This document shows positions 26,161 through 33,785 of a stretch of 64,000 nucleotides of DNA, piece by piece (the first letter of the stretch is position 1; each line of letters opens with the position of its first letter). Under the pieces are notes generated by a model. It had not been told where the DNA came from. It did not search any database and saw only the letters and a list, made by a program, of their open reading frames with translations. The DNA is from Pseudoclavibacter sp. RFBB5 (GTDB lineage: Bacteria > Actinomycetota > Actinomycetes > Actinomycetales > Microbacteriaceae), in assembly GCF_002931555.1 (NCBI RefSeq), contig NZ_PSTZ01000004.1:29185-93184 (forward strand), given 5' to 3'. The position numbers and the translations under genes were made by a program.

Positions 26161-27489
26161 ATGACGATGCGAACGCGCGCCCGCACGATGACCGCCCTGC
26201 TCGCGCTGGCGGCGATGACGGGACTCGCAGGATGCGCCCCCGGCCCGATCGTCGAGGATGGGCCTGGCGAGGCGGGCACCCTGGAGGTGCAGAAGGTCAA
26301 TCCGGCCGACTTCGCCGGCCAGAGCCTGAGCTACGTCTACTTCACCGACGGCCCGGACGAGGCCGCGACGCGTGAGCTCATCGCCTCCTTCGAGGAGGAG
26401 TACGACGTGACCGTGAACCTCGAGGTGCTGCCGTACTCCGACCTCGTCACGAGTGTCCAGGCCAGGCTCTCGGGCGGCAACGCACCGGACGTCGTGCGGC
26501 TCACGGGCCTCACCGACTTCCGGGCCGACCTGCTCGACCTGCGCACCTACCTGGGCGAGGACTACGCCGAGGAGTTCGTCGACGGCCCCGTGAAGGGCGT
26601 GCTCGGGGAGTACGGGGAGATGCTCGCCGTGCCGTCGGATCTGACGCTCAACGGGCCGTTCATCAACGTCGACCTCTTCAACGAGGCCGGTGTGCCGCTG
26701 CCCGACTCCGAGGACCCCTGGACGTGGGACGAGATGATCGACGCGGCCACGAAGGTGCAGGAGGCGACCGACACGGAGTACGCCTTCGCGATCGACAAGT
26801 CCGGGCACCGCGTCAGCACGGTCCTCAGCCAGTACGGCACCGCGCTCGTCGGCGACGACGGCGCTGTCCTCGATGAGGCGAAGGCGGTGGAGGCGCTCCA
26901 ACCGCTCGTCGACATGATGGCGGATGGGCGCATGCCGCGCGACTTCTGGCTCGGCTCCGGCAGCCGCTACGAGGGCGCGAACGACATCTTCCTGGCGCAG
27001 CAGACGCCCGTGTACCTGTCCGGGAACTGGCAGGTGGGGCAGTTCGCCGACAACGCCGACTTCACGTGGGCCGCGGCGCCGAACCCGTGCGCCGACGAGT
27101 GCGGCGGCTTCCCCGGCGGGAAGTACATGGGCGCGCTCGCGGAGGGCCCGAACCCCGCGCTCGGCGCGTTCTTCGTGCAGTACATGAACACGACGAAGGC
27201 GCAGCAGAAGTTCATCGTCGCCGGAGGCTTCCTGCCCACGCGCGTCGACCTCACCGAGCGCGGCGTGCAGTACCCGGTGCGCCAGGAGGACATGGACGTG
27301 TTCTTCGCCGACCTCGCCCGCACCCCGGACCTCGGGTACGAGGCGAACAGCCAGCCGTCGTACACGGGTGCCTCGCTCGAGCTGGTCGACGAGCTCGCGC
27401 TTGTCGTCGCAGGGGAGAAGGACACGACCACGGCGGTCTCCGACTTGAAGGCGAAGTCCGAGCAGCTCGTCGAGGAGCTGCAGCCGTGA
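26161..27489 (+). CDS. ABC sugar importer substrate-binding lipoprotein
   Basis: The 442-residue protein has a lipoprotein signal ending LAGC (Cys ~24) and a cluster-B/family 1 extracellular solute-binding fold: LSGGNAPDVVRLTGL (~101-115), PSDLTLNGPFINVDLFNEAGVPLP, and WDEMIDAATKVQEAT. Relatives bind mono- or oligosaccharides for CUT1 importers. A GGAGG lies 4 nt before ATG 26161 or 10 nt before ATG 26167; either start is possible. It heads a three-gene operon with the two permeases and no ATPase gene, so it probably uses a shared MsiK-type ATPase encoded elsewhere (family knowledge, not seen here). Confidence 0.9.
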   Translation: MTMRTRARTMTALLALAAMTGLAGCAPGPIVEDGPGEAGTLEVQKVNPADFAGQSLSYVYFTDGPDEAATRELIASFEEEYDVTVNLEVLPYSDLVTSVQARLSGGNAPDVVRLTGLTDFRADLLDLRTYLGEDYAEEFVDGPVKGVLGEYGEMLAVPSDLTLNGPFINVDLFNEAGVPLPDSEDPWTWDEMIDAATKVQEATDTEYAFAIDKSGHRVSTVLSQYGTALVGDDGAVLDEAKAVEALQPLVDMMADGRMPRDFWLGSGSRYEGANDIFLAQQTPVYLSGNWQVGQFADNADFTWAAAPNPCADECGGFPGGKYMGALAEGPNPALGAFFVQYMNTTKAQQKFIVAGGFLPTRVDLTERGVQYPVRQEDMDVFFADLARTPDLGYEANSQPSYTGASLELVDELALVVAGEKDTTTAVSDLKAKSEQLVEELQP

Positions 27490-28448
27490 CCGCCGACCTC
27501 CGCACCACGACCAACGCACAGCGCGTCGTCCAGCCACCCGGTCCGGATGGGCCCGGGAAGCGGAAGCCCGGGTCGAAGAAGCCGTGGCAGCTGCGCCTCG
27601 CGCCGTACCTCTTCCTCCTCCCCAACATGGCGATCTTCGGCGTCTTCACGATCTGGCCGGCGATCAACGGGTTCAACAACTCCCTGTACTCGTCGTCCAA
27701 CGGACGCACGTTCCGGCGGGAGGGGCTCGGCAACTACACGCGCATCCTCACCGACCCGGAATTCTGGGGCGTGGTGGCGCAGACGGCGGTCTACGCGGTC
27801 GCGTACGTCGCCCTCTCCGTGGTCCTGGGCATCCTGCTCGCCGTGCTCGTCGAACAGCAGCTCCGCGGGCGCGCGTTCTTCCGGGCCGTGTTCTTCATCC
27901 CGGTGCTCGTGTCCCCGGTCGTGGCGGGCCTCGTCTGGAACTGGATGCTCGAACGCGAAGGCGGGCTCGTGAACACGGGGCTCGGGATGCTCGGCATCCC
28001 AGCCGTGCCGTGGCTCGTCGAGGGGCCGTGGGCGATGGTCGCCATCATCGGTGTCGGCGTCTGGCTGCAGGCCGGCTTCTACATGCTCATCCTCATGGCC
28101 GGGCTGCAGAGCATCGACCCCACCCTGAACGAGGCGGCCTCCATCGACGGGGCGTCGCGGTGGCAGCAGTTCTGGGGCATCACCCTGCCCCTGCTGCAGC
28201 CCAGCGTCCTCGTCGTGGTGGTGCTCGCCACCATCCACGGCTTCCAGGCCTTCGACTACATCTTCACACTCACGGGCGGCGGCCCGATCGGGGCGACCAC
28301 CCTCATCGTGCAGTACATCTACGAGAACGCCTTCGTGTCGCCCATCCGGTACGGGCTCGCCGCCGCAGGCAGCGTGCTGCTGTTCCTCGTCGTGTTCTCG
28401 ATCACGCTCGTCAACTACTTCATCGGCCGAAAGCGAGACGCGGTATGA
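27486..28448 (+). CDS. Sugar ABC importer permease 1 (MalF type)
   Basis: GTG 27486 overlaps the TGA of the binding-protein gene by 4 nt (GTGA). The ~320-residue product has six membrane helices, starting RLAPYLFLLPNMAIFGVFTIWPAINGF. The cytoplasmic EAA loop reads EAASIDGASRWQQFWGITLPLL, the coupling helix for an ATPase partner. This is the MalF-like half of a CUT1 permease pair. Confidence 0.92.
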   Translation: MTADLRTTTNAQRVVQPPGPDGPGKRKPGSKKPWQLRLAPYLFLLPNMAIFGVFTIWPAINGFNNSLYSSSNGRTFRREGLGNYTRILTDPEFWGVVAQTAVYAVAYVALSVVLGILLAVLVEQQLRGRAFFRAVFFIPVLVSPVVAGLVWNWMLEREGGLVNTGLGMLGIPAVPWLVEGPWAMVAIIGVGVWLQAGFYMLILMAGLQSIDPTLNEAASIDGASRWQQFWGITLPLLQPSVLVVVVLATIHGFQAFDYIFTLTGGGPIGATTLIVQYIYENAFVSPIRYGLAAAGSVLLFLVVFSITLVNYFIGRKRDAV

Positions 28449-29341
28449 CCACGGACACGGCCCTCCTGAACTCGGTCGGCACCCAGAAGCCGGGCAAGCC
28501 GACGTGGACCACGACGAGCTCGAAGCGCGTCACGTCGACGGACGCGCTGCGCGTCGTGATCCTCATCACGTTCGCGCTCCTCGCCCTCATCCCTATCGTC
28601 TGGCTGCTGCTCGGGTCGTTCAAGACGCAGCCGGAGCTGGCCGCGGGCGCGAGCACCCCGTTCCCGTCGTCGTGGGCGTTCACGAACTACACGGAGGCGC
28701 TCACCCGCTTCAGCTTCGGCAGCTACCTGCTGAACAGCGTCGTCGTCACGATCGCCGCGACGGTGCTGACGCTCGCCGTGAACTCCATGGCCGCGTACGG
28801 CCTCGCGAAGTACAACTTCCGAGGCAAGACGTTCCTGTTCATCGTGACCCTCGCGACGATCATGATCCCGCTGCAGGTCATCCTCATCCCCGTCTACCAG
28901 GTCGTCGCATCCCTTGGCCTCGTGAACTCGCTGTGGGGCCTCATCATCCCGGCGGCCGCGACCCCGACCGGCGTGTTCATCCTGCGCCAGTACATGCTGT
29001 CCATTCCGGACGAGCTCATCGAGGCCGCCCGCATCGACGGCGCGGGCGAGTTCCGCATCTTCGCGTCCATCGTGCTCCCCATCTGCCGGCCCGCGCTCGC
29101 GGTGGTCGCGATCCTGTCCGTCATGTGGCGGTGGAACGACTTCCTGTGGCCGCTGATCGTCGCGCAGAGCGAGTCGGTGTACACGCTGCCCGTGGCGCTC
29201 GCCCGGTTCAACGCGGAGGAGACGGTGCCGTTCAACCTGATCCTCGCGATGAGCGTCGTCAGCATCCTGCCCATCGTGGTGCTGTTCCTCTTCTTCCAGC
29301 GACAGGTGACGACGGGCATCGCCAACACGGGTCTGAAGTAG
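28445..29341 (+). CDS. Sugar ABC importer permease 2 (MalG type)
   Basis: ATG 28445 overlaps the preceding stop by 4 nt (ATGA). The 298-residue protein has six helices, with the EAA motif EAARIDGAGEFRIFASIVLPICRP and the MalG-type opening ALLALIPIVWLLLGSFKTQPEL. It forms the membrane channel together with the upstream permease. A lipid-kinase-family gene follows 32 nt downstream. Confidence 0.92.
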   Translation: MTTDTALLNSVGTQKPGKPTWTTTSSKRVTSTDALRVVILITFALLALIPIVWLLLGSFKTQPELAAGASTPFPSSWAFTNYTEALTRFSFGSYLLNSVVVTIAATVLTLAVNSMAAYGLAKYNFRGKTFLFIVTLATIMIPLQVILIPVYQVVASLGLVNSLWGLIIPAAATPTGVFILRQYMLSIPDELIEAARIDGAGEFRIFASIVLPICRPALAVVAILSVMWRWNDFLWPLIVAQSESVYTLPVALARFNAEETVPFNLILAMSVVSILPIVVLFLFFQRQVTTGIANTGLK

Positions 29342-29373
29342 CGCGCGCGGCGCGGTTCGGGCAGGATCAAGGC

Positions 29374-30330
29374 GTGTCAGCGCGTCGCGTGGTGTACGCC
29401 GTGAACCCGTCGGCGGGGCGAGGTGCACCCTCCGACCTAGGGCGCAGGCTCGCCGGGGGAGTGGGCGGCGCCCAGCTGCCCGACCTCGAGGTGGTGCTGG
29501 TGACCGCCGGCTCCATGCCGGAGCTCCGGAGCCGCGTCGTCACCGAGCTCGCGCATCCGGGCGGCGTGGATGCGCTGGTCGTGATGGGCGGCGACGGCAT
29601 GGTCTCTCTGGGGACGGGTCTCGTCGCGGGCACCGGAGTGCCGCTCGGGATCGTACCAGCAGGTACCGGCAACGACTTCGCGCGCGGCGCCGGGATCAGG
29701 CGGGATGCTCCCGCTGTCGGAATCGAGCGGATGCTGACAGCCCTGCGCACCGGTGACGCCGGCGTTCGCGAGGTCGACGTGGTGCGCCTTGCCCTCGACG
29801 GTGTCGAGCACGTCGCCCTCAACTCGGTGAACATCGGCTTTGACGCGGTGGTGAACCGTCGCGCGAACGAGCTCCGACGGCTGCCGGGGACGGCTCGTTA
29901 CATCGCCGCGCTGCTGGATTCGGTGCGGAGCTTCTCGCCCCTCGAATTCGGTGTCTCGGTCGATGGTGGTCCCACGCGCGCCGTCGCTGCCGAGCTGCTC
30001 GCGATCTTGAACGGGTCCTCGATCGGCGGCGGCATCAGGGTCGCGCCCCACGCGGTCATCGACGACGGCGCCCTCGACCTCTTCGTCGTCGGACGGCTCT
30101 CGAAGCTCGGGCTGCTCACGCTGTTTCCCCTTGCGATGGTGGGCCTGCACACGCGGCTGCCCGCCGTCTCCTTCGAGCGGATGCGGCGCATCCGCGTGCA
30201 AGTGCCCGCGGGTGTGCTCGTCTACGCCGACGGGGAGGAGCTGCGCGGGCCGGACCAGCACGCGTGCACGCTCGACGCGCGGGTGGACCCGGGCGCGCTG
30301 CGGCTCGTCCAGCCCCGGCGGCCCGCCTGA
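29374..30330 (+). CDS. Diacylglycerol kinase / lipid kinase family protein
   Basis: From GTG 29374 the 318-residue protein has the DAGK catalytic fold: VVYAVNPSAGRG (~6-17), ALVVMGGDGMVSLG (GGDG nucleotide loop, ~72), GIVPAGTGNDFARG (GTGND, ~97) and a C-terminal beta-sandwich ending in YADGEEL (conserved DGE). Actinobacterial members phosphorylate diacylglycerol or related lipids. It is only 32 nt after the sugar permease gene, so it may be co-transcribed, but no functional link is evident. The frame stays open far upstream; the GTG precedes the conserved N-terminal strand. Confidence 0.88.
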   Translation: MSARRVVYAVNPSAGRGAPSDLGRRLAGGVGGAQLPDLEVVLVTAGSMPELRSRVVTELAHPGGVDALVVMGGDGMVSLGTGLVAGTGVPLGIVPAGTGNDFARGAGIRRDAPAVGIERMLTALRTGDAGVREVDVVRLALDGVEHVALNSVNIGFDAVVNRRANELRRLPGTARYIAALLDSVRSFSPLEFGVSVDGGPTRAVAAELLAILNGSSIGGGIRVAPHAVIDDGALDLFVVGRLSKLGLLTLFPLAMVGLHTRLPAVSFERMRRIRVQVPAGVLVYADGEELRGPDQHACTLDARVDPGALRLVQPRRPA

Positions 30331-30352
30331 CGCGCCGTCGTCGACCCCCGAT

Positions 30353-30380
30353 TTGCATTCGACCCCATGGTTCGTACTAA
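30353..30380 (+). promoter_or_regulatory. Promoter of the tRNA-Ser gene
   Basis: -35 TTGCAT (30353-30358), a 16-nt spacer, -10 TACTAA (30375-30380), ending about 10 nt before the tRNA 5' end. Confidence 0.5.
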
Positions 30381-30390
30381 GATTCCCCAC

Positions 30391-30480
30391 GGTGACGTGT
30401 CCGAGCGGCCGAAGGTGCAACACTCGAAATGTTGTGTAGGGGCGACTCTACCGTGGGTTCAAATCCCACCGTCACCGCCA
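30391..30480 (+). tRNA. tRNA-Ser (anticodon CGA)
   Basis: A 90-nt class II tRNA. The acceptor stem GGTGACG pairs with CGTCACC, G30477 is the discriminator base and CCA is encoded (30478-30480). The anticodon stem CAACA/TGTTG closes a CTCGAAA loop with anticodon CGA at 30425-30427. A long variable arm (TGTAGGGGCGACTCTACC) fits serine, and the T-loop is GTTCAAATC. It reads UCG, a common serine codon in this high-GC DNA. Confidence 0.97.
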
Positions 30481-30484
30481 TCTG

Positions 30485-30528
30485 AAAGGCCCCGACTTCC
30501 CTGCGTTTGCAAGGGAGTCGGGGCCTTT
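30485..30528. terminator. Terminator after tRNA-Ser
   Basis: A 13-bp stem (AAAGGCCCCGACT against AGTCGGGGCCTTT) is extended by 4 bp past a one-base bulge, with a GCGTTTGCA loop. It lies between the tRNA and the convergent CPBP gene. Confidence 0.88.
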
Positions 30529-30537
30529 CTGCTGCCG

Positions 30538-31389
30538 TCATCGCGACCGCTCTGCCTCGTGCTCATTGGAAGGCTGCGATGCAGGGGTGACCCGCCCGCG
30601 GATGAAGATGATCGCCACCAGGCCGAAGAGGATCACCGCGATGTTGCCGAACCCGGCGAACGCCGTGAGCGGCCCGATGCCAGGGTGCGCGGTGAGCAGG
30701 AAGATGCTTGGGTCGGTGGTCGCGTGCAGGAGGATCGGCCAGATCAGGTTGCCCGTGACGCGGAGCGCGAGGTACATGCAGATGCCGAACGCGAACGTGT
30801 ACAGCACCTGGATTGCAGTCGCGAACACGCTCTGACCGGTGAGCACGTTCGCGGAGTGCATCGCCGCGAAGAGCGCCGCTGACACGGTCGCTGTCGCGAT
30901 CTCCGAATGGCCCGCCTTGCGCATGAGGTTCACGACGTACCCGCGGGTGAGTACCTCCTCGGCGAAGCCGATGCACAACCCCGCGACCAGCCAGGCCGCG
31001 ACCAGGTCGAGTCCGGCCGAGTCGTAGTCGAGCGCCGCGAACCGGAGCGCGTTGAAGACCAGCACCACCGCGACGGCGATCCACATCCACCCCCTGCCCC
31101 GGATGGGCTGCGGCGCGAACAGCTCGCGCAGCCAGCCGAGCGAGAGCGCGAAGGCCACGAGGAGGAGGCCACCCAGGGCGATCGGAAGTGCGAAGCCCAC
31201 GATGATCGCGCCTGCCGAGCTGGGCTCAAGGCCGTCCTCGAAAGGCAGGAACAGCAACCCGCCCAGCTGGTAGAGCACATAGTAGGCCACGACGAGCACG
31301 ACGGCCTTCCACCACCCGCCCCGCTCCCAGAACGCCTTCCAGCTGGGTTTCGGGGCAGCCTGGGCGAGGTCGTCGGTTCGGCCGCTCAT
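30538..31389 (-). CDS. CPBP-family intramembrane metalloprotease
   Basis: The 283-residue polytopic protein has eight or so membrane segments and three complete CPBP/Abi motifs: EEVLTRGY (Glu144, Glu145, Arg149), FAAMHSAN (His178) and LLHATTD (His222, Asp226). These coordinate the catalytic site in Rce1-like glutamic-type intramembrane proteases. In bacteria such proteins process peptides or confer self-immunity to bacteriocins; the substrate here is unknown. The start ATG 31389 has an upstream GGAG. Confidence 0.88.
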   Translation of the reverse strand: MSGRTDDLAQAAPKPSWKAFWERGGWWKAVVLVVAYYVLYQLGGLLFLPFEDGLEPSSAGAIIVGFALPIALGGLLLVAFALSLGWLRELFAPQPIRGRGWMWIAVAVVLVFNALRFAALDYDSAGLDLVAAWLVAGLCIGFAEEVLTRGYVVNLMRKAGHSEIATATVSAALFAAMHSANVLTGQSVFATAIQVLYTFAFGICMYLALRVTGNLIWPILLHATTDPSIFLLTAHPGIGPLTAFAGFGNIAVILFGLVAIIFIRGRVTPASQPSNEHEAERSR

Positions 31390-31487
31390 CGGCGCACTCC
31401 AAGGGGTCGGGGGAGGGCCGCCTCGGGGGATCGCTCGACCTGAGCACAGAGCCTACTGAGCACGGAGGGTGCGCAGGAGAGCGAACC

Positions 31488-31850
31488 TCACCACCCGTGC
31501 GTGTTCATCCACTCGCGTCGCTGGTCTGCTTCCTCCCGGCTGGGGTCTCCGCGCCAGGAGTCGTGATCGGCGAGCTCGCCGGCCTCGAGCGCCACGAATG
31601 CGAAGCAGACCGGGCAGATCGCCCTGCCATGGGGAAAGCCGTCGGCGAGCGGCGGCGCGGGGGCGGCCTGGGTTCCGCTTCCTGGGCAGCGCGGCCCATC
31701 GGCGTTCACGTCGCTCCACAGGATGCTCGAGCCGGTTCGATTGTGCAGGCCCGCGTGCCCGGCCCGTCTCGTGCAGATCTCGCCGTCGCGGCGGCTGAGG
31801 CACAGCATCCGAGCCGCGCCGGGCAGCTGCGCGATCGGGCGGTTGCTCAT
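31488..31850 (-). CDS. Cys-rich small protein, probable zinc-binding, unknown function
   Basis: ATG 31850 overlaps the stop of the VOC gene by 4 nt (ATGA), so the 120-residue protein is translated after it. Cysteines occur as C17 and C26 (LCLSRRDGEICTRRAGHAGLH), then GPRCPGSG and a CPVC pair. Several histidines are interspersed (GHAGLH, DH), a pattern suited to one or two zinc sites. The C-terminus is acidic then basic (SREEADQRREWMNTHGW). I recognise no named family. Confidence 0.65.
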   Translation of the reverse strand: MSNRPIAQLPGAARMLCLSRRDGEICTRRAGHAGLHNRTGSSILWSDVNADGPRCPGSGTQAAPAPPLADGFPHGRAICPVCFAFVALEAGELADHDSWRGDPSREEADQRREWMNTHGW

Positions 31851-32209
31851 CGCTCTCCGATGAGGTTGAGCTGCGTGCCGTCGATGTCGACGAGGTAGCC
31901 GACCATGCCACCCCACCTTTCCCGGGCGACCGGATGCAGGCGGGGGAACCCGACACGCGTCTCTGGCACGCCCGTCGCCAGGATGGCCGCATACAGCGCG
32001 TCGACGTCGGCGACCCGGATGCTGCACATCGCGGCGCTCGCGTACGGATCGACCTTCGGATGCGGGAAGAACTCGAGCACGACCGTGCCCTTCGCCAGGA
32101 TCATCCACCCCTCGTCGCGGAAAGTCTCGGCGAAGCCAAACGAACCGTAGAAGTCTGCCGTCGCGTCGAAGTCTCGAGCGGGGAGGTTGGGGACGGCACG
32201 ATCGCGCAT
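31847..32209 (-). CDS. VOC-family protein, bleomycin-resistance type
   Basis: The 120-residue protein is a single glyoxalase/bleomycin-resistance (vicinal oxygen chelate) unit: RAVPNLPARDFDATADFYGSFGF opens the first beta-alpha-beta repeat, FPHPKVDPYASAAMCSIRVADVDALY links to the second, and YLVDIDGTQLNLIGE ends it. The bleomycin-binding type sequesters drug as a dimer, but resistance cannot be claimed from sequence. The start is 6 nt after TAGGCT. It is translationally coupled to the Cys-rich small protein. Confidence 0.85.
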   Translation of the reverse strand: MRDRAVPNLPARDFDATADFYGSFGFAETFRDEGWMILAKGTVVLEFFPHPKVDPYASAAMCSIRVADVDALYAAILATGVPETRVGFPRLHPVARERWGGMVGYLVDIDGTQLNLIGER

Positions 32210-32215
32210 GTCGCA

Positions 32216-32221
32216 AGCCTA
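32216..32221 (-). promoter_or_regulatory. -10 hexamer TAGGCT of a likely leaderless VOC-gene mRNA
   Basis: TAGGCT-N6-ATG (32209). Confidence 0.55.
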
Positions 32222-32294
32222 TGCACGGAGTTGGGGAGGGCGCTCTGCTCGGCTTCCAGGCAGTGCGTCCCGATCTGCTCGGATGCGTCGTCGG

Positions 32295-32300
32295 TAGACT
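32295..32300 (+). promoter_or_regulatory. -10 hexamer TAGACT of a likely leaderless XRE-cupin mRNA
   Basis: TAGACT-N6-ATG (32307). Confidence 0.55.
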
Positions 32301-32306
32301 CGCGGC

Positions 32307-32906
32307 ATGCCAGACCCCCGAGCTTCAGAGGACGACGAGCAGTTCGCGGTCACCTCGCTTGGGCTTGCGGTGCGCGCCGGGCGGAAGCGCCTCGATCTCT
32401 CCGTCCACGCGCTCGCGAAGCAGGCCGGGGTGAGTCTCGGTCTCGTCAGCCAGCTGGAGCGGGGCATCGGCAACCCGTCGCTGGGGTCGATCCAGCGGCT
32501 CGCCACCGCGCTCGGAGTTCCGATCACGCAGCTCCTGGAGCCTTCGGCACCCGACTTTGCTGTCGTCACCCACGACCGGCGGCTGCGGCTGCCGACCCCC
32601 ACCGATGTGCCAGAGGACGAGCGGGCGGTGCGCGAGCTGCTGACACCCCGTAGCGAGTCGACGCTGCAGCTCATCCGCTCAGTCCTTCCTCCGCGCTTCA
32701 CGAACGCGGGTCGCCCGTTCCGGCATATCGGGACCGAGAGCGTCACGGTGCTGTCCGGGCGGCTCATGGTGGTGCACGGAGAAGAGGAAGTTGTCCTCGG
32801 GGCTGGGGACACGGCGACCTACGCGTGCTCGACCGCCCATTGGTGGTCGAACGAGCACGACGGTGAGACTGTTGTCATCGGGGCCGTGAGCCCCTTCGAG
32901 CGTTAG
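32307..32906 (+). CDS. XRE-family regulator with C-terminal cupin domain
   Basis: In the 199-residue protein an HTH_3 domain (about 10-70) has the motif SVHALAKQAGVSLGLVSQLERGIGNPSLGSIQRLATALGV. The C-terminal half (~110-195) is a cupin: HIGTESVTVLSGRLMVVHGEEEVVLGAGDTATYACSTAHWWSNEHD, with the HxH-x-E/G-x6-G pattern loosened. Such proteins bind a small ligand in the cupin and control uptake or catabolic genes. It sits beside DUF1028 and a peptide-importer operon, which it may regulate (inference). Confidence 0.88.
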   Translation: MPDPRASEDDEQFAVTSLGLAVRAGRKRLDLSVHALAKQAGVSLGLVSQLERGIGNPSLGSIQRLATALGVPITQLLEPSAPDFAVVTHDRRLRLPTPTDVPEDERAVRELLTPRSESTLQLIRSVLPPRFTNAGRPFRHIGTESVTVLSGRLMVVHGEEEVVLGAGDTATYACSTAHWWSNEHDGETVVIGAVSPFER

Positions 32907-33625
32907 GTTCCGGCTGCGTCCTGCTCCACGGCGGCCGGTCTACCGGACACGAGGTTCTCGTCGAGGTCGCGGATGCGCAGCTCGAGGAGACGGTCGAGCG
33001 CGCCAATCGGGGTGTCGTCGTCGTCGACTCTCAGATCGATCGCGAGGTCCGGCGGATGGCTGCGGTGCTCCTGTCTGCGTGCGACGAGCACCGCGGCGCT
33101 CTGCCGGCCACGCGCATCCCCGCCAGCGGATTGGCCCGCCTGCAGCGCCGCGAGGAGTCGGCGCGCGAACGCCGCGACGGGGTTCGCGTGCGCACCCGCG
33201 GAATCCGCGGGCTGAGCGCCGCTGCGTTCGAATGAGTCGGCAACCGCATCGAGGACGTCCTGGCCCGTCAGCAGGTTGCCGACAGTCACGTAATCGACGC
33301 CCTGTCGCTGGCCTGTCCACGCGCTCGTCTGCTTCCCGACCCACGCGCCGGTTCTCCCGGTCAGGTCAAGCGCCGCAGTCTGCCGGAGCTCCGGTTGCTG
33401 GTCCCATTCGGTCACGCGGCGAACCACGGACTCTGGCGACTCACCCGCCGCTAGGGCGTCCAGCATCCGGCCACGCAGCGCGCGGTTTGTCCACGCCTGA
33501 CTCGCAACAGCGCCGACGGCGGGATCTATGGCCAGCACCGCGTTGCCGACGGCGAGCGAGCGGCTGGCGGTCACCGCGCCGAGGAGGCCAGCTACGCGAT
33601 CAAGCGCCAGGAGCGTGAAGGTCAT
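32903..33625 (-). CDS. DUF1028 domain-containing protein
   Basis: From ATG 33625 the 240-residue protein has the DUF1028 signature: TFTLLALDRVAGLLGAVTASRSLAVGNAVLAI (~2-33), GAVASQAWTNRALRGRMLDALAAGESPESVV, and TVGNLLTGQDVLDAVADSFE. The fold is Ntn-hydrolase-like, so a peptide or amide hydrolase role is suspected; no function is established. An AGGA precedes the start. Its 3' end overlaps the convergent XRE-cupin gene by 4 nt, and it is divergent from the oligopeptide-importer operon, a context consistent with peptide or amide processing. Confidence 0.8.
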   Translation of the reverse strand: MTFTLLALDRVAGLLGAVTASRSLAVGNAVLAIDPAVGAVASQAWTNRALRGRMLDALAAGESPESVVRRVTEWDQQPELRQTAALDLTGRTGAWVGKQTSAWTGQRQGVDYVTVGNLLTGQDVLDAVADSFERSGAQPADSAGAHANPVAAFARRLLAALQAGQSAGGDARGRQSAAVLVARRQEHRSHPPDLAIDLRVDDDDTPIGALDRLLELRIRDLDENLVSGRPAAVEQDAAGT

Positions 33626-33702
33626 TGGTGTCCTCGTCTCAGCGGATTGGCCCCGGGATGGGAAATCCCGCGGGCCGGGACCGTTTGTGACGATCCTGTT
33701 TC

Positions 33703-33717
33703 GACCGCCCGGCGGTC
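33703..33717. promoter_or_regulatory. Operator-like dyad GACCGCC-C-GGCGGTC
   Basis: Seven-base perfect inverted arms with a 1-nt centre lie in the divergent region between the DUF1028 gene and the peptide-importer operon. It is a candidate site for the XRE-cupin regulator. Confidence 0.4.
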
Positions 33718-33785
33718 TTGTACCTCGCTCAAGCGTGCCACATACTGATGAAACATTCACGAAAATGATCGAAGTGGAGTGCACC

